A program made the translations under genes and the position numbers. Below the pieces are notes generated by a model. It worked only from the letters and a program-made list of their open reading frames with translations. It was not told where the DNA came from and did no database searches. DNA of 64,000 nucleotides. It comes from Avibacterium volantium (GTDB lineage: Bacteria > Pseudomonadota > Gammaproteobacteria > Enterobacterales > Pasteurellaceae). The DNA lies in the NCBI RefSeq assembly GCF_900635775.1, contig NZ_LR134167.1, forward strand, positions 1,645,001 through 1,709,000. The letters are read 5' to 3'. How positions within the stretch are numbered: position 1 is the first letter of the stretch; every line of letters begins with the position of its first letter. Shown in pieces: positions 1 through 8,232 of this stretch.

Positions 1-963
1 ATGAAAAAATTATTAAAACTCTCTCTTATCGCGGGTGTAGCAGCCACCTCTTTTTCTGTGCAAGCGGAAGATCAGTTTGTAACCATCGGGACAGGTGGTC
101 AAACTGGGGTTTACTATGTGGTTGGGCAATCAATCTGTCAATTAGTGAATCGTGATACCGCAAAAACTCATATTAAATGTAACGCGCCTTCAACTGGTGC
201 TTCTGTAGCAAACTTAAATGCAATTGCGGCAGATCAAATGGAAATGGGCATTGCGCAATCAGACTGGCAATATCACGCTTACCACGGTACAAGCTCCTTT
301 GCGGGTAAGAAAAATGATAAATTGCGTGCAGTATTCTCAATTCACCCTGAGCCGTTCACTTTAATGGCGCGTGATGATTCAAATATTAATTCTTTTGATG
401 ATTTGAAAGGTAAACGTGTGAATGTGGGCGATCCGGGTTCTGGTACGCGCGCAACAATGAATGTAATTTTGGCAGCGAAAGGCTGGACAGACAAAGAATT
501 TAAAGTGGCATCTGAATTAAAACCTGCTGAAATGGCATCAGTAATGTGTGATAACAATCTTGATGCAATTACCTATAACGTTGGTCACCCAAATGGTGCG
601 TTGAAAGAAGCAGCGGCTTCTTGTAATGCTCATCTTGTTCCTGTAACTGGTGAAGCGATTGATCGTTTAGTGGCGGCAAATCCTTACTATGCGAAAGCGA
701 CTATTCCGGGTGGGTTATATCGTGGTACAGATAATCCAGTAGATACTTTCGGGGTATATGCCACTTTAGTAACATCTTCAGATGTGCCTGATGACAAAGT
801 TTATGCGGTAGTTAAAGCGGTATTTGATAACTTCGATCGTTTTAAACGTTTACACCCTGCGTTCGCTCATCTTAAAGAAGAAGATATGATTAAAAACGCA
901 CTTTCTGCGCCATTACACGAAGGTGCAGTGCGTTACTATAAAGAACGCGGTTGGTTACAATAA
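1..963 (+). CDS. TAXI-family TRAP transporter periplasmic binding protein
   Basis: 320 residues. Residues 1-22 are a typical Sec signal peptide (lysine-rich start, hydrophobic core, VQA cleavage), so the mature protein is periplasmic. The mature start (VTIGTGGQTGVYYVVGQSIC) is the hallmark of the TAXI class of TRAP solute-binding proteins, which deliver substrates such as dicarboxylates or glutamate-type compounds to a Na+-driven permease; the ligand here cannot be read from sequence. The fused permease gene follows after 76 bp, with a hairpin terminator between them, an arrangement that would leave more binding protein than permease. The ATG lies at the first base of the window, so promoter and ribosome binding site are not visible. 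Family assignment is secure. Confidence 0.93.
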   Translation: MKKLLKLSLIAGVAATSFSVQAEDQFVTIGTGGQTGVYYVVGQSICQLVNRDTAKTHIKCNAPSTGASVANLNAIAADQMEMGIAQSDWQYHAYHGTSSFAGKKNDKLRAVFSIHPEPFTLMARDDSNINSFDDLKGKRVNVGDPGSGTRATMNVILAAKGWTDKEFKVASELKPAEMASVMCDNNLDAITYNVGHPNGALKEAAASCNAHLVPVTGEAIDRLVAANPYYAKATIPGGLYRGTDNPVDTFGVYATLVTSSDVPDDKVYAVVKAVFDNFDRFKRLHPAFAHLKEEDMIKNALSAPLHEGAVRYYKERGWLQ

Positions 964-980
964 TCTCATCTTTATTATTT

Positions 981-1005
981 AGGCAGGCTTAGCCCTGCCT
1001 TTTTC
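981..1005 (+). terminator. Intra-operon terminator/attenuator between TRAP genes
   Basis: AGGCAGG and CCCTGCCT form a GC-rich stem around a short loop and are followed by five T. It lies between binding protein and permease and would reduce read-through into the permease. Confidence 0.75.
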
Positions 1006-1039
1006 CGTTTTCATTATTTCAAATTTTTCGGGAGATTTT

Positions 1040-3676
1040 ATGTCCGAATCCACAAAAAAAATGGATTACGATGATCTGCAAGATATGGTCGCCTCCAATG
1101 ATTCAGGCGGACGAAATCCTACTGGTGCAAGCAGAAAACTGATCGTAATTACCGCGATTTTATGGTCGGTTTTTCAACTTTATTACACCTCCCCTGTGCC
1201 ATTTTGGCTACAAGAAGTCGTTCGCAATTGGGGGCTAGATATTAATGTGGTGATCGATGACACCAAGGCGCGCTCGATCCACCTTGCCTTTGCATTGTTC
1301 TTGGCCTATTTATCGTTTCCTGCTTTTGCGACCTCACCAAAACATCGTATTCCGCTGTTAGATTGGTTTTTTGCCACCCTTGGAGCATTTTTAGGTGCCT
1401 ATTACATTTTCTTTTATGAAGGTTTAGTCACACGTTTCGGCGCACCCAATACGCAAGATATTATTGCTGGCTGTCTAGGCGTGTTATTGCTGTTAGAAGC
1501 CTGTCGCCGTAGCCTTGGCTTGCCTTTAGTGATTATCGCCAGTGTATTTTTGGCTTATAACTACTTCGGGCAATTCCTGCCAACAGATTGGATCATCAGC
1601 CACCGTTCAGGATCACTTTCACAAATGGTGAACCAACAATGGGTAACCACTGAGGGCGTGTTTGGTGTGGCATTAGGGGTTTCCACCAAATATGTGTTCC
1701 TTTTTGTGTTATTTGGTGCATTGCTTGATAAAGCGGGCGCGGGTAACTATTTCATTAAAACCGCTTTTGCTTATCTTGGACATCTGCGCGGTGGGCCGGC
1801 AAAAGCGGCAGTGGTGTCATCAGGCTTAACGGGGCTAATTTCAGGTTCATCTATTGCTAACGTAGTAACTACCGGAACTTTCACCATTCCAATGATGAAA
1901 CGTGTAGGCTTTTCAGCAGAAAAAGCAGGCGCGGTAGAAGTGGCTTCATCGGTAAATGGACAAATTATGCCACCAGTAATGGGCGCAGCGGCTTTCTTGA
2001 TGATCGAATATGTCAATATGCCATATAGCCAGCTCATCACCTATGCGGCACTGCCAGCATTGATTTCTTATATTGCATTGGTTTATATCGTGCATTTAGA
2101 AGCATTAAAAATGAACTTGCACGGCTTGCCAAGAACCGATCCACCAAATCCGTTTTTAGTGACCTTGTTAAAATTGGTCAGCACCATTTTAGTAGTGATC
2201 GGTTTAGTAATTGGCGTGGAATTTGGTTTAGGCTGGTTGAAAACCGTTGCACCGGATCATAGTTTCTTAATCGTTGCGGTGTTATTGGCGCTGATTTATC
2301 TCGCCTTAATTCGCCGTGTGTCACAATTCCCTGATTTAGAAATTGATGATCCTAATTCCCCAGTGGTAAAACTGCCGTCCGCCAAACCAACGGTAAATGC
2401 AGGCTTGCATTATTTAATTCCTGTTGTGGTGCTAATTTGGTGCTTAATGGTCGAAATGCTTTCACCAGGGCTATCTGCTTTCTGGGGAACAGTTACCTTG
2501 ATGATCATTTTAGTCACTCAGCATCCGTTACTAAACTTCTTCCGTAACAAACCGATCACGAAAGATCTGTTTAAACAAGGCGTTGATGCCCTTGTTGATG
2601 GTTTAGAAACAGGCGCACGTAATATGATCGGGATTGGTATCGCCACTGCAACCGCAGGAATTATTGTCGGTGTTGTTTCACTCACTGGTTTTGGCGTACA
2701 GCTCTCTGGCATTATCGAAATGCTCTCAATGGGTAACATCTTGCTTATGCTTATCCTTGTGGCAATATTCAGCTTAATTCTAGGAATGGGCTTGCCAACC
2801 ACAGCTAACTATATCGTGGTGTCATCTTTAATGGCATTAGTGATTGTAGAAGTGGGTAAACAAAATGGCTTAATCGTACCGCTGATTGCCGTGCATTTAT
2901 TCGTGTTCTATTTCGGGATTATGGCTGACGTAACGCCGCCTGTGGGTCTGGCCTCTTTCGCTGCTGCGGCAGTATCTGGTGGTAGCCCAATCAAAACAGG
3001 TTTAGTGGCATTCTTTTACAGCCTAAGAACAGCGATCTTGCCATTCTTGTTCATCTTTAATACGGATCTGTTATTAATTGATGTGGGCTGGGCAAAAGGC
3101 ATACTGGTTGCGGTGGTATCCACCATTGCCATACTCGCCTTTACTTCCGCCACAATGAATTACTTCATCACGAAGAACAAAGTGTGGGAAACTGTTGCCC
3201 TTATTTTTGCAGCATTTATTATTTTCCGCCCTGGTTTCTTTATGGAATATATTTCGCCAACCTCTTATCACATTGAGCCAGTGCATTTGGCACAAGAGTT
3301 GGAAAAAGTGCCAGTTGATGAAAAAATTACCGTCAAAGTGGCCGGCACCAATCCTTATGGAAAACAAATTGAGTTCTATTCTGAACTCAGCGTACCAGAA
3401 GGAAAAACCGGTGAAGAGCGCCTAAATAAACTCGGCTTAACCTTGCTCAATACAGGCGAAAGCATTGAAATTGATGGCAAAGCGACACCAAAAGTCATTA
3501 TTGATATGGTTGAAATTGATTCCCCTGCCGCCAAAGCAGGCTTAAATTGGGATCAAACCCTACTCGATATTTCTTTACCAAAAGTGGCTATCGCCAAAGA
3601 ATGGATGTTCATTCCGGGCTTATTGATTATTCTCCTTGTTGGATTTAATCAACGCCGTAGAGCGAAAAAACAATAA
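1040..3676 (+). CDS. TRAP transporter fused permease (4TM/12TM, DctQM type)
   Basis: 878 residues, inner membrane. About the first 130 residues hold small-subunit-like helices; the large DctM-type domain (roughly 130-680) has many hydrophobic segments and the conserved stretches SGLTGLISGSSIANVVTTG and GLPTTANYIVVSSLMA typical of TRAP large subunits. The final ~190 residues (hydrophobic pair, then a soluble stretch with HIEPVHLAQELEKVPVDEKI) match the DUF3394-type extension of fused TAXI permeases. It couples substrate uptake to the sodium gradient and works with the binding protein encoded upstream. The start has a GGGAG ribosome binding site 8 bp upstream. Substrate unknown. Confidence 0.93.
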   Translation: MSESTKKMDYDDLQDMVASNDSGGRNPTGASRKLIVITAILWSVFQLYYTSPVPFWLQEVVRNWGLDINVVIDDTKARSIHLAFALFLAYLSFPAFATSPKHRIPLLDWFFATLGAFLGAYYIFFYEGLVTRFGAPNTQDIIAGCLGVLLLLEACRRSLGLPLVIIASVFLAYNYFGQFLPTDWIISHRSGSLSQMVNQQWVTTEGVFGVALGVSTKYVFLFVLFGALLDKAGAGNYFIKTAFAYLGHLRGGPAKAAVVSSGLTGLISGSSIANVVTTGTFTIPMMKRVGFSAEKAGAVEVASSVNGQIMPPVMGAAAFLMIEYVNMPYSQLITYAALPALISYIALVYIVHLEALKMNLHGLPRTDPPNPFLVTLLKLVSTILVVIGLVIGVEFGLGWLKTVAPDHSFLIVAVLLALIYLALIRRVSQFPDLEIDDPNSPVVKLPSAKPTVNAGLHYLIPVVVLIWCLMVEMLSPGLSAFWGTVTLMIILVTQHPLLNFFRNKPITKDLFKQGVDALVDGLETGARNMIGIGIATATAGIIVGVVSLTGFGVQLSGIIEMLSMGNILLMLILVAIFSLILGMGLPTTANYIVVSSLMALVIVEVGKQNGLIVPLIAVHLFVFYFGIMADVTPPVGLASFAAAAVSGGSPIKTGLVAFFYSLRTAILPFLFIFNTDLLLIDVGWAKGILVAVVSTIAILAFTSATMNYFITKNKVWETVALIFAAFIIFRPGFFMEYISPTSYHIEPVHLAQELEKVPVDEKITVKVAGTNPYGKQIEFYSELSVPEGKTGEERLNKLGLTLLNTGESIEIDGKATPKVIIDMVEIDSPAAKAGLNWDQTLLDISLPKVAIAKEWMFIPGLLIILLVGFNQRRRAKKQ

Positions 3677-3680
3677 AAAA

Positions 3681-3980
3681 TTGACCGCACTTTGTTAGGG
3701 TCTGTTGATAACTCATTTTGCATTTGAGTTATCGTTTAAAATTAGCGTAATCGCGGCGCAGTTTAAAACCAAGAGTGGTTCTCTTGGTGAGAACTGCAAC
3801 AAAGAGTACGCAAATTTTAAAGCTAACCTGAAGGGCTGGGGCTATTTTTTGTGATAACTGTGTTGAACGTGGTTCGTTTAGAATGGCTAAACTTCACCCC
3901 ATTCGCCTTGTTCTCACAAAAAAATAGCCACCAGCTCAAATGCAAAATGAGTTATCAACAGCCCCTAAAGTGCGGTCAAA
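3681..3980 (+). terminator. Uptake-signal terminator split by a MITE-like insertion
   Basis: An ACCGCACTT core at 3684-3692 and its complement AAGTGCGGT at 3968-3976, flanked by TTG and CAA, would form a perfect stem if 3698-3965 were removed. The transport operon probably ended in this uptake-signal hairpin before the insertion opened it. Confidence 0.65.
3698..3965. mobile_element. 268-bp MITE-like non-autonomous element
   Basis: The two ends are 31-bp terminal inverted repeats (3698-3728 and 3935-3965) matching at 30 of 31 positions; the outer part reads GGGTCTGTTGATAACTC on the left and GGGGCTGTTGATAACTC on the right. The flanks carry TA on both sides (3696-3697, 3966-3967), compatible with a TA target duplication. 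The interior encodes no plausible protein but has further palindromes: CCAAGAG/CTCTTGG near 3770-3787, GGCTATTTTTTGTGA near 3839 matched by TCACAAAAAAATAGCC near 3914, and GTTTAG/CTAAAC near 3880. The ends differ from those of the IS1595 copies in this window, so the mobilising transposase is not here. Confidence 0.7.
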
Positions 3981-4040
3981 ATTTTATGAAATTAGCAAAA
4001 TATAAAACGCACAACCGCAACCCAATAAAAGGATCTTATT

Positions 4041-4466
4041 ATGTACAACAAACTGCTTATTGCCATTGATCTCAGCAATCTGAAAAGCGCAAAATATGTG
4101 GTGGACACCGCTCTTCAGCTCACCAACCACAATCCTAACGCGATTTACCGTGTTGCTACCATTATCGAACCCATTGATGACAGTTTTATCTCTGCATTCT
4201 TACCAAAAAACTTTGACAAATCTGTCATTGAAGAAGCCAACAAAACCCTACACGATTTCACCAAAGCCCACTTCCCAGAAGGCTCAAAAGTACAACATAT
4301 TGTCGCCCACGGCACAATTTATGAAGAAATCAACCGTATTGCCGATGAAAAAGAAGTGGATCTCATCATTATGCTCGCCAGCAGCAAACCAAACGCCAAA
4401 GGCTTAAGCAGCAATACGGTAAAAGTGGCACGTTACGGCAAAAAACCGATTTTGGTTTTGAAGTAA
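4041..4466 (+). CDS. Universal stress protein family (UspA-like)
   Basis: 141 residues, cytoplasmic. It starts MYNKLLIAIDLS and ends KVARYGKKPILVLK, the first and last strands of the Usp fold; the IADEKEVDLIIMLAS block is also characteristic. The usual ATP-binding GxxG-(9x)-GS/T signature is not recognisable near the C-terminus, so nucleotide binding is uncertain. It follows the TRAP genes on the same strand, separated only by the MITE. In Halomonas a Usp (TeaD) encoded beside a TRAP transporter modulates that transporter, so a similar role is a reasonable inference. The ribosome binding site AAAGGA lies about 9 bp before the ATG. Confidence 0.85.
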   Translation: MYNKLLIAIDLSNLKSAKYVVDTALQLTNHNPNAIYRVATIIEPIDDSFISAFLPKNFDKSVIEEANKTLHDFTKAHFPEGSKVQHIVAHGTIYEEINRIADEKEVDLIIMLASSKPNAKGLSSNTVKVARYGKKPILVLK

Positions 4467-4467
4467 A

Positions 4468-4519
4468 AATATAAATAAAAAAAGGAGAAAATCATTATGT
4501 ACCTCCCTTTTATTTATTC
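4468..4519 (+). terminator. AT-rich hairpin after the usp gene
   Basis: AAATAAAAAAAGGAG pairs imperfectly with CTCCCTTTTATTT across a loop, ending in an AT-rich run just before the IS. Stem quality is modest. Confidence 0.4.
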
Positions 4520-4538
4520 AAAAAATAATTTTATCTTT

Positions 4539-5248
4539 GGGGCTGTAGTAGATTAGCAACAATGCTATACTACAAAAATGAAGATAACATATTGTAAATT
4601 AAAGAAATCTATACAGAAAAAACTGCTTGAGTTTTTTGTCGCAGAAGTTACTGCAAGAACGGCAGCAAATTTGCTAGATATTCAACCGAATACAGCCGCT
4701 TTGTTCTACCATAAAATCAGGCTTGTGATTGGCTATCATTTATCCCTTGAAGTTAACGAGATTTTTGAGGGGGAAATTGAACTAGACGAAAGCTATTTTG
4801 GTGGTCATCGAAAGGGAAAACGAGGACGAGGAGCGGCTGGAAAAGTTGCTGTTTTTGGGTTACTAAAACGACAAGGAAAGGTATTTACTGTTGTGGTTGA
4901 AAACACCAAGAGTGAAACATTACTCCCTGTTAAAAGAAAAATCAAGCCTGATAGCTGGGTTTATACGGACACTTATCGCAGTTATGATGCTCTTGATGTG
5001 AGTGAATTTCACCACGAACGAATCAATCATTCCGAGCTATTTGCGGTGAAACAAAATCATATTAATGGCATTGAAAATTTTTGGAATCAGGCGAAGCGGA
5101 TACTGCGAAAATATAATGGAATTAACCGAAAAAACTTTCCTTTATTCTTGAAGGAATGTGAATTTCGGTTTAACTTTGGGACACCAAAAGAGCAGTTAAA
5201 AATATTGCGAAAATGGTGTGAAATTTAGGGCTAATCTACTACAGCCCC
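4539..5248 (+). mobile_element. IS1595-family insertion sequence (IS1016-like), copy 1
   Basis: 710 bp, bounded by 19-bp inverted repeats GGGGCTGTAGTAGATTAGC and flanked by a perfect 8-bp direct repeat TTATCTTT (4531-4538 and 5249-5256), the duplication size expected for IS1595. It holds one transposase gene. It landed between the usp gene and the 3' end of gloC, stopping 9 bp short of the gloC stop codon. Confidence 0.95.
4578..5228 (+). CDS. IS1595-family transposase, copy 1
   Basis: 216 residues. The N-terminal half has a helix-turn-helix-like region (VTARTAANLLDIQPNTAALFYHKI); the ISXO2-type DDE domain begins at EGEIELDESYFGGHRKGKRGRGAAGK and continues through VYTDTYRSYDAL and HINGIENFWNQAKR, covering the acidic catalytic positions and the Asn that replaces Glu in the IS1016 group. 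The translation equals that of copy 2 at 34932-35582; copy 3 carries one additional Ile. No frameshift or stop is seen, so the copy is probably active. Confidence 0.95.
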   Translation: MKITYCKLKKSIQKKLLEFFVAEVTARTAANLLDIQPNTAALFYHKIRLVIGYHLSLEVNEIFEGEIELDESYFGGHRKGKRGRGAAGKVAVFGLLKRQGKVFTVVVENTKSETLLPVKRKIKPDSWVYTDTYRSYDALDVSEFHHERINHSELFAVKQNHINGIENFWNQAKRILRKYNGINRKNFPLFLKECEFRFNFGTPKEQLKILRKWCEI

Positions 5249-5257
5249 TTATCTTTT

Positions 5258-5896
5258 CTACATTCCCTGCAAAAACGGATTGCTTTTCTTTTCCTTGCCA
5301 ATGGTCGTGTAATTTCCGTGGCCTGCAATGATGATCATTTCGTCAGGTAACGGATAAAGTTTTTCTTTAATTGAGTTCAGCAAGGTTTGATGATCACCAC
5401 CGGGGAAATCTGTGCGTCCAATGCTGTTTTGAAAAAGCACATCACCAGTAAATGCAATGTTTTTGTTATGTTCAATAAAGCCGATATGCCCCGGTGTATG
5501 CCCCGGTAAATGTAACACTTCAAAATTAAAATCGCCCACCTTGATGATTTCTCCTTCTTCATTTAACCAGCGATCAGGCAAAAAGGCATTGGTTTCAAAT
5601 AGCATTCCAAAGCGTTCTGCCTGTTGCGGCAAACCTTCAAACCAATAGCGATCCGCTTCGTGCGAACCCCAAATTTCTACATTAAAGTGATTTTTCAGCT
5701 TTTCTGCCGCACTAATATGATCTAAATGACCGTGAGTAAGTAAAATTAATTTTAAATTTAAGCCTAATTCTTCAATGCGTTTAATGAGCTTTTCTGCCTC
5801 ACCACCAGGGTCAATAATAGCGGCATTTTTTTCATCGTCCCAAATGATTGAACAATTTTGTTGGAACGCGGTAACAGGAATAATCTCAATATTCAT
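5258..5896 (-). CDS. gloC: Hydroxyacylglutathione hydrolase, GloC/YcbL type
   Basis: 212 residues, metallo-beta-lactamase fold. The metal motif THGHLDH lies near residues 54-60; later ligands are in LPGHTPGHIGF, FTGDVLF and IIAGHGNYT. It is shorter than classical glyoxalase II (about 250) because the C-terminal substrate domain is absent, matching E. coli YcbL/GloC, which hydrolyses S-lactoylglutathione in methylglyoxal detoxification. It is last in the run ldtD-mepK-gloC, the same order as E. coli ycbB-ycbK-ycbL. The gap to mepK is 87 bp. Confidence 0.88.
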   Translation of the reverse strand: MNIEIIPVTAFQQNCSIIWDDEKNAAIIDPGGEAEKLIKRIEELGLNLKLILLTHGHLDHISAAEKLKNHFNVEIWGSHEADRYWFEGLPQQAERFGMLFETNAFLPDRWLNEEGEIIKVGDFNFEVLHLPGHTPGHIGFIEHNKNIAFTGDVLFQNSIGRTDFPGGDHQTLLNSIKEKLYPLPDEMIIIAGHGNYTTIGKEKKSNPFLQGM

Positions 5897-5983
5897 TTTT
5901 TGTCCTTTATTAATATTTCTTTGAAATTAAAAGAATAAAACCGCAAATTTGCTTGCGGTTTTATATGTTTGAAATGCGGATAA

Positions 5984-6544
5984 TCAGCTTCCACGCCAAG
6001 TGCGAACAGGACCAGTATCAATATGTACGAAATTACTTCTTGGGTAATACCCTACACCGCCATTATTTAGGCTTTCCGCCGCACGTTTTACACTCGCCAA
6101 TGGCACGCTATCAATCCGGAAATCAATCGCTTGCCCACGAATATGGTAGCTATTACTCGCTACGCCACGGCTTTTTCTACGCATTGCCGCATTACTTGTT
6201 GGGGAGCGATAACCACAAATAATTTGGATTTCAGTATTGCGTAAGCCTAAAGTACGCTGAATTTGATAAAACTTGGCAAATAATCTAGGATCCATTCGAT
6301 GAATTTGGTTATTACGTTTATCACGCAATAAATAATCCAACTTTCTCAAACTTGCCGTAGAAAATCCTTTTGCAGGGTTAAATTCTCCCGCAAAACGATC
6401 GCCAGTATTGATATTTCTAAAGCTCAGAATACGTGGTTTTGGTGTTGAAACTATTGCTAATACTGTATTAGGTAATAAGGATACGCCCAATGCAATTCCA
6501 CCAAGGGAAAGCCATTTACGGCGTTGCTGATTAATCTCGCTCAT
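5984..6544 (-). CDS. mepK: MepK-like peptidoglycan endopeptidase (YcbK, M15/DUF882)
   Basis: 186 residues. The N-terminus carries a Tat-like leader (QRRKWLSLGGIALGVSLLP, then a hydrophobic stretch to about residue 30), so export is expected. The zinc-peptidase signatures are SYHIRGQAIDFRI (His and Asp ligands) and FVHIDTGPVRTW (His ligand) near the C-terminus, as in the DUF882/M15 family. E. coli MepK cleaves the 3-3 cross-links made by L,D-transpeptidases; the gene next upstream here encodes such an LdtD-type enzyme, so the pair makes and trims the same bond. Function by family and synteny. Confidence 0.85.
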   Translation of the reverse strand: MSEINQQRRKWLSLGGIALGVSLLPNTVLAIVSTPKPRILSFRNINTGDRFAGEFNPAKGFSTASLRKLDYLLRDKRNNQIHRMDPRLFAKFYQIQRTLGLRNTEIQIICGYRSPTSNAAMRRKSRGVASNSYHIRGQAIDFRIDSVPLASVKRAAESLNNGGVGYYPRSNFVHIDTGPVRTWRGS

Positions 6545-6662
6545 AGTAATAATTCTTTACTCTAAATTTACAATTCTTTACTTTCGACTACGTACGTTTT
6601 AATTAGTTCATAAAAAAGTAAAAAAATTTAAAAATAGTAATCACTTTTCAATGTGTTAGGCA

Positions 6663-8162
6663 TTACATCAAATATTTTTTCACCGCATTCCAGTTTACAT
6701 AGCTTAAATTCGGTGCTGAATCGTAACCATAAATATCTGGCAAGGTGTATAATTTTCCACCGTCCATCCAAGCGGTTACATAATAAAGATAAACAGGATT
6801 ATCCGACCCTACATTCGCAGAAGTGGTTTTTTTACTGCCTAGCACTTTGCGTTTACGTTCATCAGACCAACCAACTTCTTTGAGCAAAATGCTTGCTAAT
6901 TGATCGGATTGCTCCACACGAATACAGCCAGAACTCAATGCGCGGTCTTTCTTGTTAAACAAACTGTGGTTTGGTGTATCGTGCAAGTAAATGGCATCAG
7001 CACTTGGCATATTAAATTTATAATTACCTAAAGCACTATCCCCCGGAGCTTGACGGATACGATAAGGGAATTTACTGCCAATCGCCGTCCAGTTAATGGA
7101 ATGTGGATCAATGGTGCGCCCTGAACCGTCGGTAATGGTATAACCATTGCGTGCCACATAACTTGGATCACGTTTAATTTTTGGTACTAAATCTTCATTG
7201 ATTAAACGTGGCGTTGGCGTCCAAGGTGGATTAACCACAACATTACTTAATTTGCTATACATCACAGGGGTTTTGCGCGCTTGTTTTCCCACGATAACGC
7301 GTGAATTCATCACCAGTTTGCCATTACGATAATAATTAAGCTGATAACTTGGAATATTCACAAAAAGCCCGTTTGTAAACTCAGGCAAAATTCTTAAACG
7401 TTGCGTGTTGATCGCCAATTTATAGATCTGGTTACGATCCATTTTTCCTGAAGAAATTAAAGCTTCTAGCTGATATAAGGTTTGGCGATATAAATTATTT
7501 TTACCCGCAAGTTGTGCAACAAATTCAAAATTTTGATTATTTTTCACCGCACTTAACCAGCGCTGAATTTCTTGCTCTGAGGGTTCTGCACTTTTATAAG
7601 CAGTTGGAGAATATAACCATTTCTGCGCAGATTTCAGCGCATTTTGTGAATAATAAAGATAATCAAGGAATGCGTCAGTAAGCAAAATATCATAAACCAA
7701 ACGATCTTTGCCTTCCGCATTATAAATGCGATCTAAATTTTGTGCCGACTGGCGAGAAATACCACTTGCCACCAATGCCGCATATTCGCGTAAAAATTGT
7801 TTCTCGGCTTTTTTATCTTCCCACAGCAACACATAATCATTTTGCGTATAAATTTTGGCAACTGCTGACTTAAACATCAACGGCTGTGTGCCAATAATAT
7901 CTGTTAAGCGCTGTTCTGAACGCTGTTGCTGTTCTGCATTGAGGCGATCTTCTTCCGCTTTACGTTCTGTTGCGATTTTTTCAGCAATCGCTTTTCGTTC
8001 GAGTAAAAGCTGTTCATTCGTCAGTTTTACCATTGCCGGCGTTGAGGATTGCCCTGCATTCACCACAGGTGCAGTGTTTGCCGCAATAGCTGTTCCCACA
8101 TAAGCACAAGACGTCAATAAAGCCGCGCGTGTAGCTAACTTAAATGAAGTCGTTTTTAACAT
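6663..8162 (-). CDS. ldtD: L,D-transpeptidase, LdtD/YcbB type
   Basis: 499 residues from the chosen start (MLKTTSFKLATRAALL), which has AAGGA 7 bp upstream and opens directly into a signal peptide; a longer reading would begin at 8201. The middle contains a YcbB-type substrate domain, and the YkuD catalytic domain (about residues 290-440) includes the His motif IYLHDTPNHSLF and the nucleophile motif SSGCIRVEQ. The enzyme makes 3-3 cross-links between diaminopimelate residues in the periplasm. A terminator separates it from prc upstream; mepK follows on the same strand. Confidence 0.9.
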   Translation of the reverse strand: MLKTTSFKLATRAALLTSCAYVGTAIAANTAPVVNAGQSSTPAMVKLTNEQLLLERKAIAEKIATERKAEEDRLNAEQQQRSEQRLTDIIGTQPLMFKSAVAKIYTQNDYVLLWEDKKAEKQFLREYAALVASGISRQSAQNLDRIYNAEGKDRLVYDILLTDAFLDYLYYSQNALKSAQKWLYSPTAYKSAEPSEQEIQRWLSAVKNNQNFEFVAQLAGKNNLYRQTLYQLEALISSGKMDRNQIYKLAINTQRLRILPEFTNGLFVNIPSYQLNYYRNGKLVMNSRVIVGKQARKTPVMYSKLSNVVVNPPWTPTPRLINEDLVPKIKRDPSYVARNGYTITDGSGRTIDPHSINWTAIGSKFPYRIRQAPGDSALGNYKFNMPSADAIYLHDTPNHSLFNKKDRALSSGCIRVEQSDQLASILLKEVGWSDERKRKVLGSKKTTSANVGSDNPVYLYYVTAWMDGGKLYTLPDIYGYDSAPNLSYVNWNAVKKYLM

Positions 8163-8199
8163 TCTAGAATCCTTAAATATAAAAATCACAATAAAAAGC

Positions 8200-8221
8200 A
8201 CCGCACTTATTAAAGTGCGGT
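8200..8221 (-). terminator. Uptake-signal terminator after prc
   Basis: ACCGCACTT (8200-8208) and AAGTGCGGT (8213-8221) form a 9-bp stem with a 4-base loop, followed on the minus strand by a T-rich run, just beyond the prc stop. Confidence 0.8.
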
Positions 8222-8232
8222 CAGAAATTTAG

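Noticed and set aside
3851..4069. 72-codon frame across the MITE and the usp start
   Set aside because: It runs through the inverted repeat, has no ribosome binding site and ends inside the usp gene; no protein-like composition.
4498..4555. Short frame MYLPFIYSKNN... with an upstream GGAG, running into IS copy 1
   Set aside because: After removal of the IS it would run antisense into gloC, and the sequence is better explained as the usp terminator hairpin.
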